A DNA stretch of 64,000 bases, from positions 3,649,501-3,713,500 of the forward strand of contig CATNEN010000005.1 of assembly GCA_950097015.1 (NCBI GenBank). The letters run 5' to 3'. The stretch's first letter is position 1. Each line of letters opens with the position of its first letter. The notes beneath the pieces are model-generated. The model was not told the origin of the DNA. It did no database searches and saw only the letters and a program-made list of their open reading frames with translations. Below are positions 37,830 through 48,346 of the stretch, piece by piece. The position numbers were made by a program, and so were the translations under genes. The DNA is from Macrostomum hystrix. Its lineage: Eukaryota; Platyhelminthes; Macrostomidae.

Positions 37830-38920
37830 CAAACAAACAACAACAACAATAAAATGCGCTGTCAGGTAGAAAAAAGCAGAGTCACAGTGCACGCTTCAGA
37901 GCCTGGGCGCGAACACAGGCCGCACCGCCAGCATCGGGGCGCCAGCATCGGCCAGCAGGCAGTCGACGAAACGCCGAGTTCGGGCCTGGCCGCGCCGGTA
38001 GGGTGCCTGCAGCGTTAGCAGCAGCACCTCCTGCACCGGCTGCGGGCAGTAGGACTCGGCGCGGATGATGTGGCCTGCCAGCTGGAGTCGCCGAAGTCGC
38101 AGCAGTTCACTTGGACGGGCCAGGCCGGCGCGGCGATAGAGCGCCGCGTTAGCTATCCGCTCGTCGCTGATCTTAAAGGCGGCGCGCAGCAGGCCAGCAT
38201 GCGCCGCGTTGACTTGCTGTTCTAGCGAATCAGTCAGCGTCCAGGTCTCGGCGTTGTGCTACAGGACCGTCTCGACCACCGCCTTGAACAGCGCCGCCCT
38301 CTGGCGATCAGGTAGGGCCTCGGACTGCAGGACTGCCCTCATAGAACGAAAGCCAGCCCAAGCGTACCGGCGGCGACGCCGCAGATCTTCGCGGACGTCA
38401 GGTACCAGACCGCCGAGGTAGACGAACTGCTGACAGCGCGAAAGCTCCGTTACCTGCAGCCCGTCAGGGCCTCGGCAGAAAATTGCGGCATCGACGTCGC
38501 CCGGCACGCAGAGCACAACGGTCTTCCGGGTGTTGACCAACAGGCCGACACTCGCTGCAGTGCTGAACAGCTTGTCCAGCTGGCGTTGGGCGCCCTCTAC
38601 GGTCGAGGACAGCAGGGCGAGGTCATCGGCGTAGCCAAGCACGCTGAGCTGTTTCTTCGGTTGACGTCGACCCACGCGTCGCCGCAGTAGGAAGCCGTCT
38701 TCGTCGGTAGGAAGAGCAAATCGTAGCACCCAGTCAAGCACCAGGACGAACAGGAACGGCGCTAGTGTCCCCCTGGAGCACCCCGGAGTTATGTCTCGAA
38801 GGAGTCCTACAGGCCGTCCGGCGTCATCACAGCTGCTCTCGTAGCACAGTACAACGCCATGATGGCGGAGATCAGCTGTTCTAGCACATGGTACGCGCGG
38901 AGCACATGTGGGAGCCCAAC
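37830..38920 (-). mobile_element. LINE (non-LTR retrotransposon) 3' fragment with reverse transcriptase
   Basis: Minus-strand translation from about 38920 gives reverse-transcriptase motifs in order: CARTADLRHHGVVLCYE, TPGCSRGTLAPFLFVLVLDW (the GxxQG..L.P.LF block), LSVLGYADDLALLSST with the catalytic YADD, and LVNTRKT. A thumb and C-terminal region follow with ETWTLTDSLEQQVNAAHAGL and RLRRLQLAGHIIR. The frame ends at a TGA at 37898-37896. A TAG at 38261-38259 replaces the residue expected between LL and the ETW block, so the copy is dead. The 5' end (endonuclease) is missing. A short 3' tail ends in a TTG-rich run (37831-37850), as in several LINE clades. The clade is not assigned. Confidence 0.85.
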
Positions 38921-39337
38921 CCTCGCAATAAGCTAATTTAAGCTCGAACGCACCCTGAGTTATCTATTCACAGAATTTCATGCTTCCTATTACTACAACT
39001 CTGTTTATAACAGAGCGAGTGTATTTATAAATAAAAATACAAATCCAGTCGCAGCCAAGCCTTGCAATACAATTACAATTCTGGATGTCAGATAAATTGT
39101 TTTACGTAACGGCGTGGAGAAAAAATTTATTTTAACCGGTCCTTTTCCTCGAAATTTGGCTTTGCACAGACAAGATTGCCTGAATATAACCTGCGTCTAT
39201 CTATTTAAGTATACTCATTTAACACTCTGAATATGGTGATATTAAGCGATTGATTTCTTTCTGAGTGCTTATCAACGAGTAATTTTGGCACTCAGTAAAG
39301 TTAGATTTTTAGCAAAATTTAGATTTTGGACATTATA
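38921..39337. other. Spacer / DDX56 promoter region
   Basis: AT-rich and non-coding; it lies between the 5'-truncated LINE and the DDX56 start codon. No clear TATA box was identified. Confidence 0.4.
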
Positions 39338-42300
39338 ATGGAATTCGAAAGTTTTGGTTTAAACGCGGCACTGTTAAGTGTAAGTAAAATCTGCCATGCC
39401 TGGTAGACATTGTTTTTAGGACATCGTTTTTTGGAATTTAAGATAGTAGATTTATTTAGGCTAACAAAGACAATGATTACAAATTACTGAAATTTAGAAA
39501 GAAAACAAAATGAACTTTAAATGTATGGCTATTTTATGCGATAGGAGACTACAGATCAGCCCTTTGTGTAGCTTATATATTGCTAAGATGTATATTAGCT
39601 ACACATACTTAAATCTGATTGTATTATGCAATTTTGGGAATTTTGAAATACCTAGACTTAGACTTCATGTTTAATGAATTCTGGTTGTTTTGGCCACAAG
39701 CAAATTGGGCATTAATCATTTTGGCCCACATCACATGCTGTAATTTGGCAAATTTAATGCTCTTTTCCATTGGGTCCTTGTGCATACTATCATTTACTCT
39801 TAAATTATTTAATTGTTTAACACTTTATTAAATCACATGAAACTTTATAAGTAAAATTTCAAATACATTTTTACATAATAGTTATGATATCCATAACGGT
39901 CCTAGGTCATTTTGGTAACAAGACATTTCGGTGACAGTCATTTCGGTGACAACTCAAGTCATTTCAGTGACACAATTGGTCAGATTGGTGACAACTATTT
40001 TTGTACCTAAATATGCTAAAAAACAGCCTTCCATTTTAACTATGCACACATATAAAGTATTAATTAAATAATGTTATAAATAATCAAAAGCTGCATCGCT
40101 CTGATTAAGTCTGGGTTTTACTTTAAATAAGTTAAATTATTAAATTTTTTAATGAGTATCAATAGTTTCAATTGTTATTCATTCCTAATTAAATGTGTAT
40201 AATAATCATTTTTCAAGTTTTGGATTGACAAGGCAAGTGCAGGCTATAAGCAGCTACTGGATCGTGGAAGGCTGTTTTCTTTGGATATTTTTTTAGGATA
40301 TTTAGGTGCAAAAATAGTTGTCACCAAACTGACCAATTCTGTCACCAAAATGACCTGGGACCTTCATAACTACACAGTGTATGTAGGCCTACTTAAAACG
40401 CTAGGTAAAGGACTGCCAAATACTAAATAATTTCATTGCAAATAATTGTAAACATTTGTAGTTAAACTACTGAATGTCAACTACTTTACAAATAATTAGT
40501 CTAATTCATCTAATAACAAAAACTTTAAATTTTAAGTAAAATATATATTATTGATAAAATCTTACATTTTTTTACAGGGTCAAATCAGTTAGAGGCCAAA
40601 ATGGTTATGGCTGAAAATGATTGTGGCCAAAACAACTGGCTACCCAAAAGTCTGGATTATTTAGTGCATGCCAGAATTTGTTTTGGCCAGATATATATGG
40701 CATTAGTCAATTGTGTTAAAAAGGGTGTCCCAAAAAGGGTAACACTTTGTGCGCTCACTGTGAGTGAGCAGTTAGGCCTATTGCCCAGTAATTTAACAGG
40801 TCTACAGTAAACATTTTTGAGTTTTTCCCACAAAATTTGGTTACGAAAAATTGCTCTAGAGGTGAGTTATTGAGCACAGAAGTGTTCGCTAGCTTTTCTG
40901 CCAAGCTTTGCCTACACAGCTGCCATAGACAATCTTTTGCTTTAAAATATCTTAAGGAGCTTAGACTCTGAGATGGTGTGAGGTCAAATGCCAGTTTATT
41001 TGAATAAAAATGGAGCATAAAGCAAACATGTAATGCAAACAAGGATAAACAACAACGTACAGTGAGCATAGCATTATGGTGTTCATAAAATTTTATCTGT
41101 GTCTCAAATGATACCCATCATTTTCAATGCACTCATGGAGCCAACCAAAGAAGTCATTTGTGGCATTGTGGACAGCATCCATCCAGTTCTGCCAAATCCA
41201 ATCAAAAGCTTGAACAATGGATGCATTCAGATGATGTAAAAAAAAAACTTTTGCACCAGTTGATGAACATTCTTCTTTGTGCAAAGAGGAATGGCTGCAG
41301 CAATTGGTTGAGCATTTTGCCAAGTGTCAAACTGTCTCGAAGCAGCTGTGACACTCTCTCCATTTTGGTAATAGCGCTGGATGATCCGAAGACGCGTTTC
41401 TTCTTCAAACTTACAGGCCATTGACGGTTTCTGAACTATGCAGCTGCTATGGTCCATGGGAAATTTTAACATTTGATCAGTCTCAGAGTCTATACATGCT
41501 CTGTCATTTTATTATGCAAAAGATTGTCTATGGCCTCCATCTATGGCAAAGCTTAGCAGAGAAGCTAGCGTACACTTACAAGCTCAAAAGATCAATAGCG
41601 ATTTTTCAAATAAACTGGCATTTGACCACACACCGTCTCAGAGTCTAAGCTCCTTAAGATATTTTAAAGCAATAGATTGTCTATGGCAGCTGTGTAGGCA
41701 AAGCTTGGCAGAAAAGCTAGCATACACTTCTGTGCTCAATAACTCGCCTCTAGAGCAATCTTTTGTTACCAAATTTTTGTGGGGAAAACTTACAAATGTT
41801 TACTGTAGACCTGTTAAATTACTGGGCTATAGGCCTAACTGCTCACTCACAGTGAGCGCACAAAGTGTTACCTTTTTTGGGACACCCGTTATTTGGTTTT
41901 TTTGAATGTTAAAATTATGGCCACAGTTAACTTTGGCCATAAAAAAATAGCAATAGAAAAATGTTCTTTGTTCTCTTAGTTTTTTCTTTGTGTTTATATT
42001 CTGATATATATTCAATATTTTTTACTTAAAAGACTTCAGCTTATAGATCAGGCCTAATAAGACTCATATAGATAGAGCCAATATTTTCATACAGATTTTT
42101 TTTACTTATTGCCGTTTCAAACAAGTATGTGCAATTTTTCATGTAATCTATGAAAGGAGTTATATGAAAACAATTTTTATTATAACACTGTTTTTAGTTT
42201 TTTGTGAGGTTCATATCCCTGTATACTTTATGCAAGCTAATACTGTTTTTCTGTTGTGTATGTAGGCTACCTAGATTTCCCAACTCTGATCTTATGTAGC

Positions 42301-45300
42301 TATATACGCAATGGCTTTGCTCTAAAATTTAATGTAATACAGTTTTTTATAAGATTATGCTGCATATTTAGTAATTCAAGACCTGGGTTTGTAGCCAATT
42401 AGTTGGAATGTTAGAATCACAACTTGAATATCAGTGGTTTTATTCCTGAATTCACAAGAACAATTAGTACTTTAGCAATTGACTTTAAAACTAGGTATTG
42501 CTTCAGTGCAATTAAACTTCTGAATTGATACTTGTAATTATTATTAAAGTGCGCACACTGATTGGGTGCTGATTTTTGTTTATTTGATTTTGGTAACAAG
42601 ACTGAACGATTCGATTTAAAAAAGGTGATAGAAAAACAGTAGCATGCATAAGATTAATTGTAGGTGAATAAAATATTTGAAATTTGTTAAACAAAGGCAT
42701 TAAAAAGTTATTAATATTGAATTTTAGAGTTTGCATGAAAGACAAGGATTTTCTTCGCTTGAATAAATTTATATGTAAATCTATGTGTACACCACAGGCC
42801 ATATCTGACTTGCACTGGTTGGAGCCAACTGAGATTCAGCGGCACGTGATTCCGCTAGTTCTAGACGGCAAAAATGTTCTAGCCTGGGCGCGCACTGGCA
42901 GCGGTAAGACTGGCGCCTTCGCTGTGCCCATTGTGGAGAAGATACTACAGATAAAAACTGTGAGTTTACTTAGGATTAAAGAATTACATTGATTATTTTC
43001 ACTTTTATGAATCCAACCGCCCCTTTTTAGAATCTATCCGCCCCTTTTTAGAATCCATCCGCCCCTTTTTAGAATCCATCCGCCCCTTTTTAGAATCCAT
43101 CCGCCCCTTTTTAGAATCCATCCGCCCCTTTTTAGAATCCATCCGCCCCTTTTTAGAATCTATCCGCCCCTTTTTAGAATCTATTCGCCCCTTTTTAGAA
43201 TCTATCCGCCCCTTTTTAAGAATCCATCCGCCCCCATTTAAGAACCCATCCACCCATCCTAAATTTCCATCCGCCCCTCCTAAAATTCCATCCGCCCCTC
43301 CAAATGATCCCTCCGCCCCTCCTAAGGATCCATCCGCCCTCCTAATGTTCCATCCGCCCCTCCTAATGTTCCATCCACCCCTCCTAATGATCTATCCGCC
43401 CCTCCTAAGAATTCTCCCGACTCTATATGCCTACTCAAAACCACAGGCCCTACCAGAAGACTCACCGGAGCGAGTCGGCACTCGAGCCGTAGTCCTGGCT
43501 CCCACTAAGGAGCTGTGCTCTCAAGCTGCTTCAGCTGTTTGCCAACTGACGGCATATTGTTCTCGCCTAATTCGTTGCATAGACGCGTCGGCTCATTCTA
43601 GTACAGACATTCTTAGGCCTCAGCTGTTAGAGAGGCCTGATATTGTTGTCGGTACGCCTAGTAGCTTGTTAGCCCACATCAATGCCGGAAGTTTAACACT
43701 AGAATCCGACAGGTTAATGACAGTTGTTGTCGACGAAGCCGACCTAGTGTTTAGCTTCGGTTACGAAGCCGATTTTAAACAATTGCGATCTCTAATGCCG
43801 GCCAAATTTCAAGCCATCCTAGTATCGGCCACGCTGGGCAGCGGAGATGTGAAACGATTGAGAAAGTCGCTACTCAAAGCCGGAGTTTGGAGTCGAGTAG
43901 AGCTGACGGAATCAACCCTGTTACCTGGACCGGAACAGCTCGTGCAGTATGCTGTACGCTGTTCAGAGGAGGACAGGTGAGATTCTACAACAGGATCCTT
44001 TGGTGACACTAGACCTGTAGCCCTATCTCGCTGACTCCTGAGCACACACGCTCATACTGCTGTGTACATCTGCCCTGACTTTCTCATCGTCAGTCAGTGT
44101 ACACTCTCACTGTGCCTTGGAGGTTGGCCCTCAAAGGCGTAAATTGCATGCGACAACAAGCCACCTCGAATGTGGCCTCGCCGCGGAATCGTGCTCAGGA
44201 ACCTAGGCGCGATTGGTCTAATGACTCTAATTAGTTTAAATATTTCGATAAAAGTTTTTTTAGTTAAGCTGTTAATTATTTTCTAGCACATTTGAATCAA
44301 TGTGGTGGTCTGACCTCCCCTATTTCCGGCCGAGAGGTCGTGAGTTCGAATCGGAAGAATTTTGTGGCTTTTACGTACATACACCTTATCTAACAATGAG
44401 ATCCACACGCACAACATTTTCTTTCACAAAGAAATCACAGAGAAAAAATTCACACAAAAGATTTCATACTTTTTACACAATTCTTACTGCTCAACTGTTA
44501 TTTTTTCTGACCTCGTGTCCACTTGGGAACTAAGCAAATATTTCTTTTGGGAGTGAAGATTTAGATTTCCTGTATTATTTTCCTAAGCGAAGCTTTAGGA
44601 TTAATCCTCTCAGTCTAATTCCTTCAAAGCATAGCACCCACGCACAAATGTTTCCCACTAAAAAACTGTTTTTTAAGATATCTTTATCGTTATGGGCTCA
44701 AATCGCATCAACGACTTTAATTGTAAAAAAATCTAAATTTGTTTATATAGCTGGAATCGCAGCGATAGCCATAAATGTAGCTGGAATCGCAACAGGAACC
44801 ATAAATGTAGCTGGAATCGCAACAGGAACCATAAATGTAGCTGGAATCGCAACAGGAAACATAAATGTAGCTGGAATCGCAGCAGGAAACATAAATGTAG
44901 CTGGAATCGCAGCAGGAAACATAAATGTAGCTGGAATCGCAACAGGAAACATAAATGTAGCTGGAATCGCAACAGGAACCATAAATGTAGCTGGAATCGC
45001 AACAGGAAACATAAATGTAGCTGGAATCGCAACAGGAAACATAAATGTAGCTGGAATCGCAACAGGAACCATAAATGTAGCTGGAATCGCAACAGGAAAC
45101 ATAAATGTAGCTGGAATCGCAACAGGAACCATAAATGTAGCTGGAATCGCAACAGGAACCATAAATGTAGCTGGAATCGCAACAGGAACCATAAATGTAG
45201 CTGGAATCGCAACAGGAACCATAAATGTAGCTGGAATCGCAACAGGAAACATAAATGTAGCTGGAATCGCAACAGGAACCATAAATGTAGCTGGAATCGC

Positions 45301-47849
45301 AACAGGAAACATAAATGTAGCTGGAATCGCAACAGGAACCATAAATGTAGCTGGAATCGCAACAGGAACCATAAATGTAGCTGGAATCGCAACAGGAACC
45401 ATAAATGTAGCTGGAATCGCAACAGGAACCATAAATGTAGCTGGAATCGCAACAGGAAACATAAATGTAGCTGGAATCGCAACAGGAACCATAAATGTAG
45501 CTGGAATCGCAACAGGAAACATAAATGTAGCTGGAATCGCAACAGGAACCATAAATGTAGCTGGAATCGCAACAGGAAACATAAATGTAGCTGGAATCGC
45601 AACAGGAACCATAAATGTAGCTGGAATCGCAACAGGAACCATAAATGTAGCTGGAATCGCAACAGGAAACATAAATGTAGCTGGAATCGCAGCAGGAAAC
45701 ATAAATGTAGCTGGAATCGCAGCAGGAAACATAAATGTAGCTGGAATCGCAACAGGAAACATAAATGTAGCTGGAATCGCAGCAGGAAACATAAATGTAG
45801 CTGGAATCGCAGCAGGAACCATAAATATAGCTGGAATCGCAACAGGAAACATAAATGTAGCAGGTATCGAAGTAGTCAAGCGTTTTAGTATTCTCAACAG
45901 TCTCTAATTTAATTGATCAATCTTTAGATTCGTTCTGCTCTACTCGCTAATCAAACTGCGCCTAATTCGCGGCAAATCGCTAGTGTTCGTCAACACAGTG
46001 GATCGCGGCTATCGCGTTAGACTATTTCTAGAACAGTTCGGAATTCGTTCCGTATTGCTAAACGCTGAATTGCCTCTAGCAACTCGTTGTCACGTTGTTC
46101 AACAGTTCAACAAAGGCCTATACGATATTTTGATCGCTTCTGATCGAAGCTTCTCGGATGGCGACGATCCGGATGAGGGCGACAGCGAGCCGAAGAAGAA
46201 GCGTCCGCGTCAACGTCAGCAGGCTGGCGGAGATCGAGAATTCGGCGTGTCGCGCGGTGTCGACTTTCAACTGGTCAGCAACGTCATCAACTTCGACTTG
46301 CCAGCCTCGGCCAAGGCTTACGTTCATCGAGTCGGCCGGACTTCTCGAGCCGGTCAGCAAGGCACCGCGCTGTCGTTTGTATCTGGCGAGGCTGGCGAAG
46401 CTGATAAACTAGCCAGGATTGAAGCCCTCGTTGGGCAGCAGCTGAAGCCGTTTCAGTTTCGCATGGAAGAATTGGATGGGTTTCGGTATGGCTTTCTGCT
46501 GGATAAAAGTACTTTTTTCTGCTTTTTTAGCCTGTCCTTCATACTTCATTTGACCACTCCTTCAGTACATATTTATCCTCATCAGTATCAATTTATCCCC
46601 TTCAGTATCGATTTATCCCCTTCAGTATCAATTTATCCCCTTCAGTATCGATTTATCCCCTTCAGTATCAATTTATCCCCTTCAGTATCGATTTATCCCC
46701 TTCAGGATCCATTTATCCCCTTCAGTATCCATTTATCCCCTTCAGGATCCATTTATCCTCTTCAGGATCCATTTATCCCCTTAAGTAATTAATTTACCTT
46801 TTCAGTGATTATTTATCCCGTTCAGTATCCATTTATCCCCTTCGGTATCCATTTATCCCCTTGACTATACATTTATCTTCTTGAGTATCCATTTATCCCC
46901 TTCAGTATCAATTTATCCCCTTCAGTATCGATTTATCCCCTTCATTATCGATTTATCCCCTTCAGTATCAATTTATTCCCTTCAGTATCGATTTATCCCC
47001 TTCGGTATCCATTTATCCCCTTGACTATACATTTATCTTCTTGAGTATCCATTTATCCCCCTCAGGATCCATTTACCCTCGTTTTGTATCGAACTATTCC
47101 CAGCAGTATCGATTTATCCCCTTAAGCATGTACTGATACTCTTCTGGATTTATTTATCCCCTTCAGTATTGATTTATCCCCCTTCCATTATCCCTTATGT
47201 CTTTATTTACCTTCCGACCTAAGTACAGCATTTGTATGGGCTATTTTGATTTACCTTGGCATATTCGCATTTCAACACCAGCTATCGAGCTCGCGACGCG
47301 ATGCGTGCGGTGACCAGTGCGGCTGTGCGGGAGTCTCGCATCAGGGAAATCCGCCAGGAGCTGCTTAACTCGGCCAAGTTGCGCGCCCACTTTGCTGATA
47401 ATCCGCGCGATTTGCACCTGTTGCGACACGACAAAGAGTTGCACACGGCTAAAGTGCAGGCTCACCTGCGTCACGTGCCTGAGTACATTGTGCCTGAGGC
47501 GTTGCGCGGCGTTGTCGCCGGCAGCGGCGGCGGCGGTCAACGGCGTCGAAGAAGGAATCCTCGATTTGGCGGCAGTGGCGGCGCTGGCAAGGATATCAAA
47601 GGCGGCGGCACTGATAAGGAGATCAAAGGCGGCGGCAGTGGCGGCACTGATAAGGAGATCAAAGGCGGCCGCGGCGGAGGTGGAGGTGGAGGCGGCGGCA
47701 AGCCATCAATGCCAATGACCGCAGATCAAAGGCGCCGACAGCGCAAAGCAGCGGATCCTTTGTACTCGGCTAAGGCCGCGCTGCAGCTCGGACAACGCGG
47801 CGGCGGCAGAAAGCGACATCAAAGAAAGCCGGCAAAGACGGCGAAATAA
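39338..47849 (+). CDS. DDX56: DDX56 (Dbp9-type) DEAD-box RNA helicase, five exons
   Basis: Exons: 39338-39379, 42798-42959, 43447-43976, 45928-46485, 47282-47849; about 619 residues (family near 550). All introns are GT-AG and phases agree. Exon 1 ([14 protein letters not shown], donor GTAAGT) joins AISDLHW to rebuild the conserved N terminus. Visible motifs: PTEIQ (Q motif), ARTGSGKT (Walker A), PTKEL, TPSSLL, DEAD in [29 protein letters not shown] and [10 protein letters not shown]. The insert before SRGVDF (acidic, then [10 protein letters not shown]) and the tail ([40 protein letters not shown]) are specific to DDX56. The C terminus is Gly/Lys/Arg-rich. Family role: nucleolar helicase in large ribosomal subunit assembly. 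Four introns carry transposons or minisatellites. An AATAAA lies at 48064-48069. Confidence 0.93.
39680..40640. repeat. Imperfect inverted repeat pair rich in TTTTGGCC
   Basis: About 50 bp at 39680-39731 (GGTTGTTTTGGCCACAAGCA, later CATTTTGGCC) is mirrored at 40593-40640 at roughly 75% identity. The pair brackets the hAT-like element, so an older element may have been invaded by a younger one. Related TTTTGGCC or TATGGCC motifs occur near 40684 and 41920. Confidence 0.4.
39898..40362. mobile_element. Non-autonomous hAT-like DNA transposon in DDX56 intron 1
   Basis: The 465-bp element has terminal inverted repeats GGTCCTAGGTCATTTTGG / GGTCCCAGGTCATTTTGG. It is flanked by an 8-bp target-site duplication with one mismatch (TCCATAAC at 39890-39897, TTCATAAC at 40363-40370). 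Inverted similarity extends inward past TTGGTGACAACTATTTTTG to about 40040 and 40262. Subterminal TCATTTCGGTGACA-type motifs repeat several times at the left end. No transposase. The 8-bp duplication fits the hAT superfamily; superfamily assignment is inferred. Confidence 0.75.
40723..41887 (-). mobile_element. Mariner-like DNA transposon with long TIRs and internally deleted transposase
   Basis: The left end GGGTGTCCCAAAAAGGGTAA (40723) is matched by the inverted right end at 41887. Inverted arms of about 300 bp (40723-41020 and 41575-41887) match well. Between them the minus strand codes an N-terminal helix-turn-helix segment ([20 protein letters not shown], then [11 protein letters not shown], then [10 protein letters not shown]) and, nearer the other end, a C-terminal tail ([20 protein letters not shown], then [15 protein letters not shown]). 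These resemble the two ends of mariner-type transposases, with the DDE catalytic middle gone. A partial duplication of the arm lies at about 41480-41600. No clean TA target duplication was seen. Confidence 0.65.
43009..43425. repeat. Minisatellite in DDX56 intron 2, about 21-bp unit
   Basis: Units read AGAATCCATCCGCCCCTTTT (+T), regular up to about 43220 and then degenerating to CATCCGCCCCTCCTAA-type copies up to the intron end. It fills nearly the whole intron (42960-43446). Confidence 0.95.
44035..44215 (-). mobile_element. SINE copy in DDX56 intron 3
   Basis: Minus-strand copy of the family seen at 16219-16468: body block CTGACTTTCTCATCGTCAG at about 44079, GGTTGGCCCTCAAAGGCGTA, then GTGGCCTCGCCGCGGAATCG. 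The B box is degenerate (GGAATCGTGCTCAGG). Confidence 0.75.
44290..44420 (+). mobile_element. Second tRNA-derived SINE type in DDX56 intron 3
   Basis: A tRNA-like head shows a possible anticodon arm (GACCTC pairing with GAGGTC at about 44311-44339) and a B-box-like AGTTCGAATCGG at 44343. An unrelated body follows. The acceptor-stem side is eroded. Confidence 0.45.
44748..45868. repeat. 30-bp minisatellite in DDX56 intron 3
   Basis: About 37 units of ATAAATGTAGCTGGAATCGC plus AACAGGAACC, with A/C and A/G variants. The 30-bp length keeps reading frames open on both strands (period of 10 residues, such as [10 protein letters not shown]), but the array lies wholly inside intron 3 of DDX56. Confidence 0.97.
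46556..47190. repeat. 20-bp minisatellite in DDX56 intron 4
   Basis: Units of TTCAGTATCGATTTATCCCC, with ATCC or ATCA variants, become degenerate toward the right. It fills most of intron 46486-47281. Confidence 0.95.
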
Positions 47850-48063
47850 ATTGGGAAGCGCAACAAGAACTCTAATTGTTTTTTGTTTGAGCAGTACGAC
47901 TAGAATTTGGTTTGTATTCTCTAATTGAGAAATTATCCTAACAAAATTATCCATCTTAACAAAACGCTTCCTTCGAAATCCTGACAATAATGGATAGGTT
48001 GGCCAATTAAAAGTCAATTCGATTTGAAATACAATGTCCAGAGTGTGCGGCATTTATTGTTTA

Positions 48064-48069
48064 AATAAA
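48064..48069 (+). terminator. DDX56 polyadenylation signal
   Basis: AATAAA lies 215 nt after the DDX56 stop codon. Another AATAAA overlaps the stop codon itself (47845-47850). Confidence 0.5.
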
Positions 48070-48346
48070 AACTCGTTGTTTGTCTAAGAATGAGGATCAT
48101 TTTTTACAACCTTTTTTAACGTATTTTAGACTGTGTTTTAAAAGGAGCTTGAGGTCTAGGGCTGGAAATTTGTATCATCAAAGAAGAAACTTTATTTATA
48201 GCTGTGCGCAGCTCTTTGGACTAGAATAGGTGTAATTTCTATTCTAGAATCGCTGTTGATGTTTTAATTGAAGGTTCATTTAATTAAATAACATTTCCAG
48301 TTGAAGAACAGACAACAATCTGAAGATCGTCTAGCAATGCGCAATC

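Noticed and set aside
37441-37869. 142-codon plus-strand ORF
   Set aside because: No recognisable domain; its 3' third is antisense to the LINE tail and it contains an internal short duplication.
40601-42015. Several 60-120-codon ORFs in DDX56 intron 1
   Set aside because: They translate the inverted arms of the mariner-like element (same [14 protein letters not shown] string on both strands), not separate genes.
42684-42797. Start of DDX56 at the ATG/TTG near 42684-42738
   Set aside because: This stretch does not resemble the helicase N terminus and precedes a good acceptor; the 39338 exon restores the family sequence.
44648-45907. 419-codon ORF and two antisense ORFs with a 10-residue period
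   Set aside because: They are the 30-bp minisatellite lying between DDX56 exons 3 and 4; the flanking exons join in phase without it.
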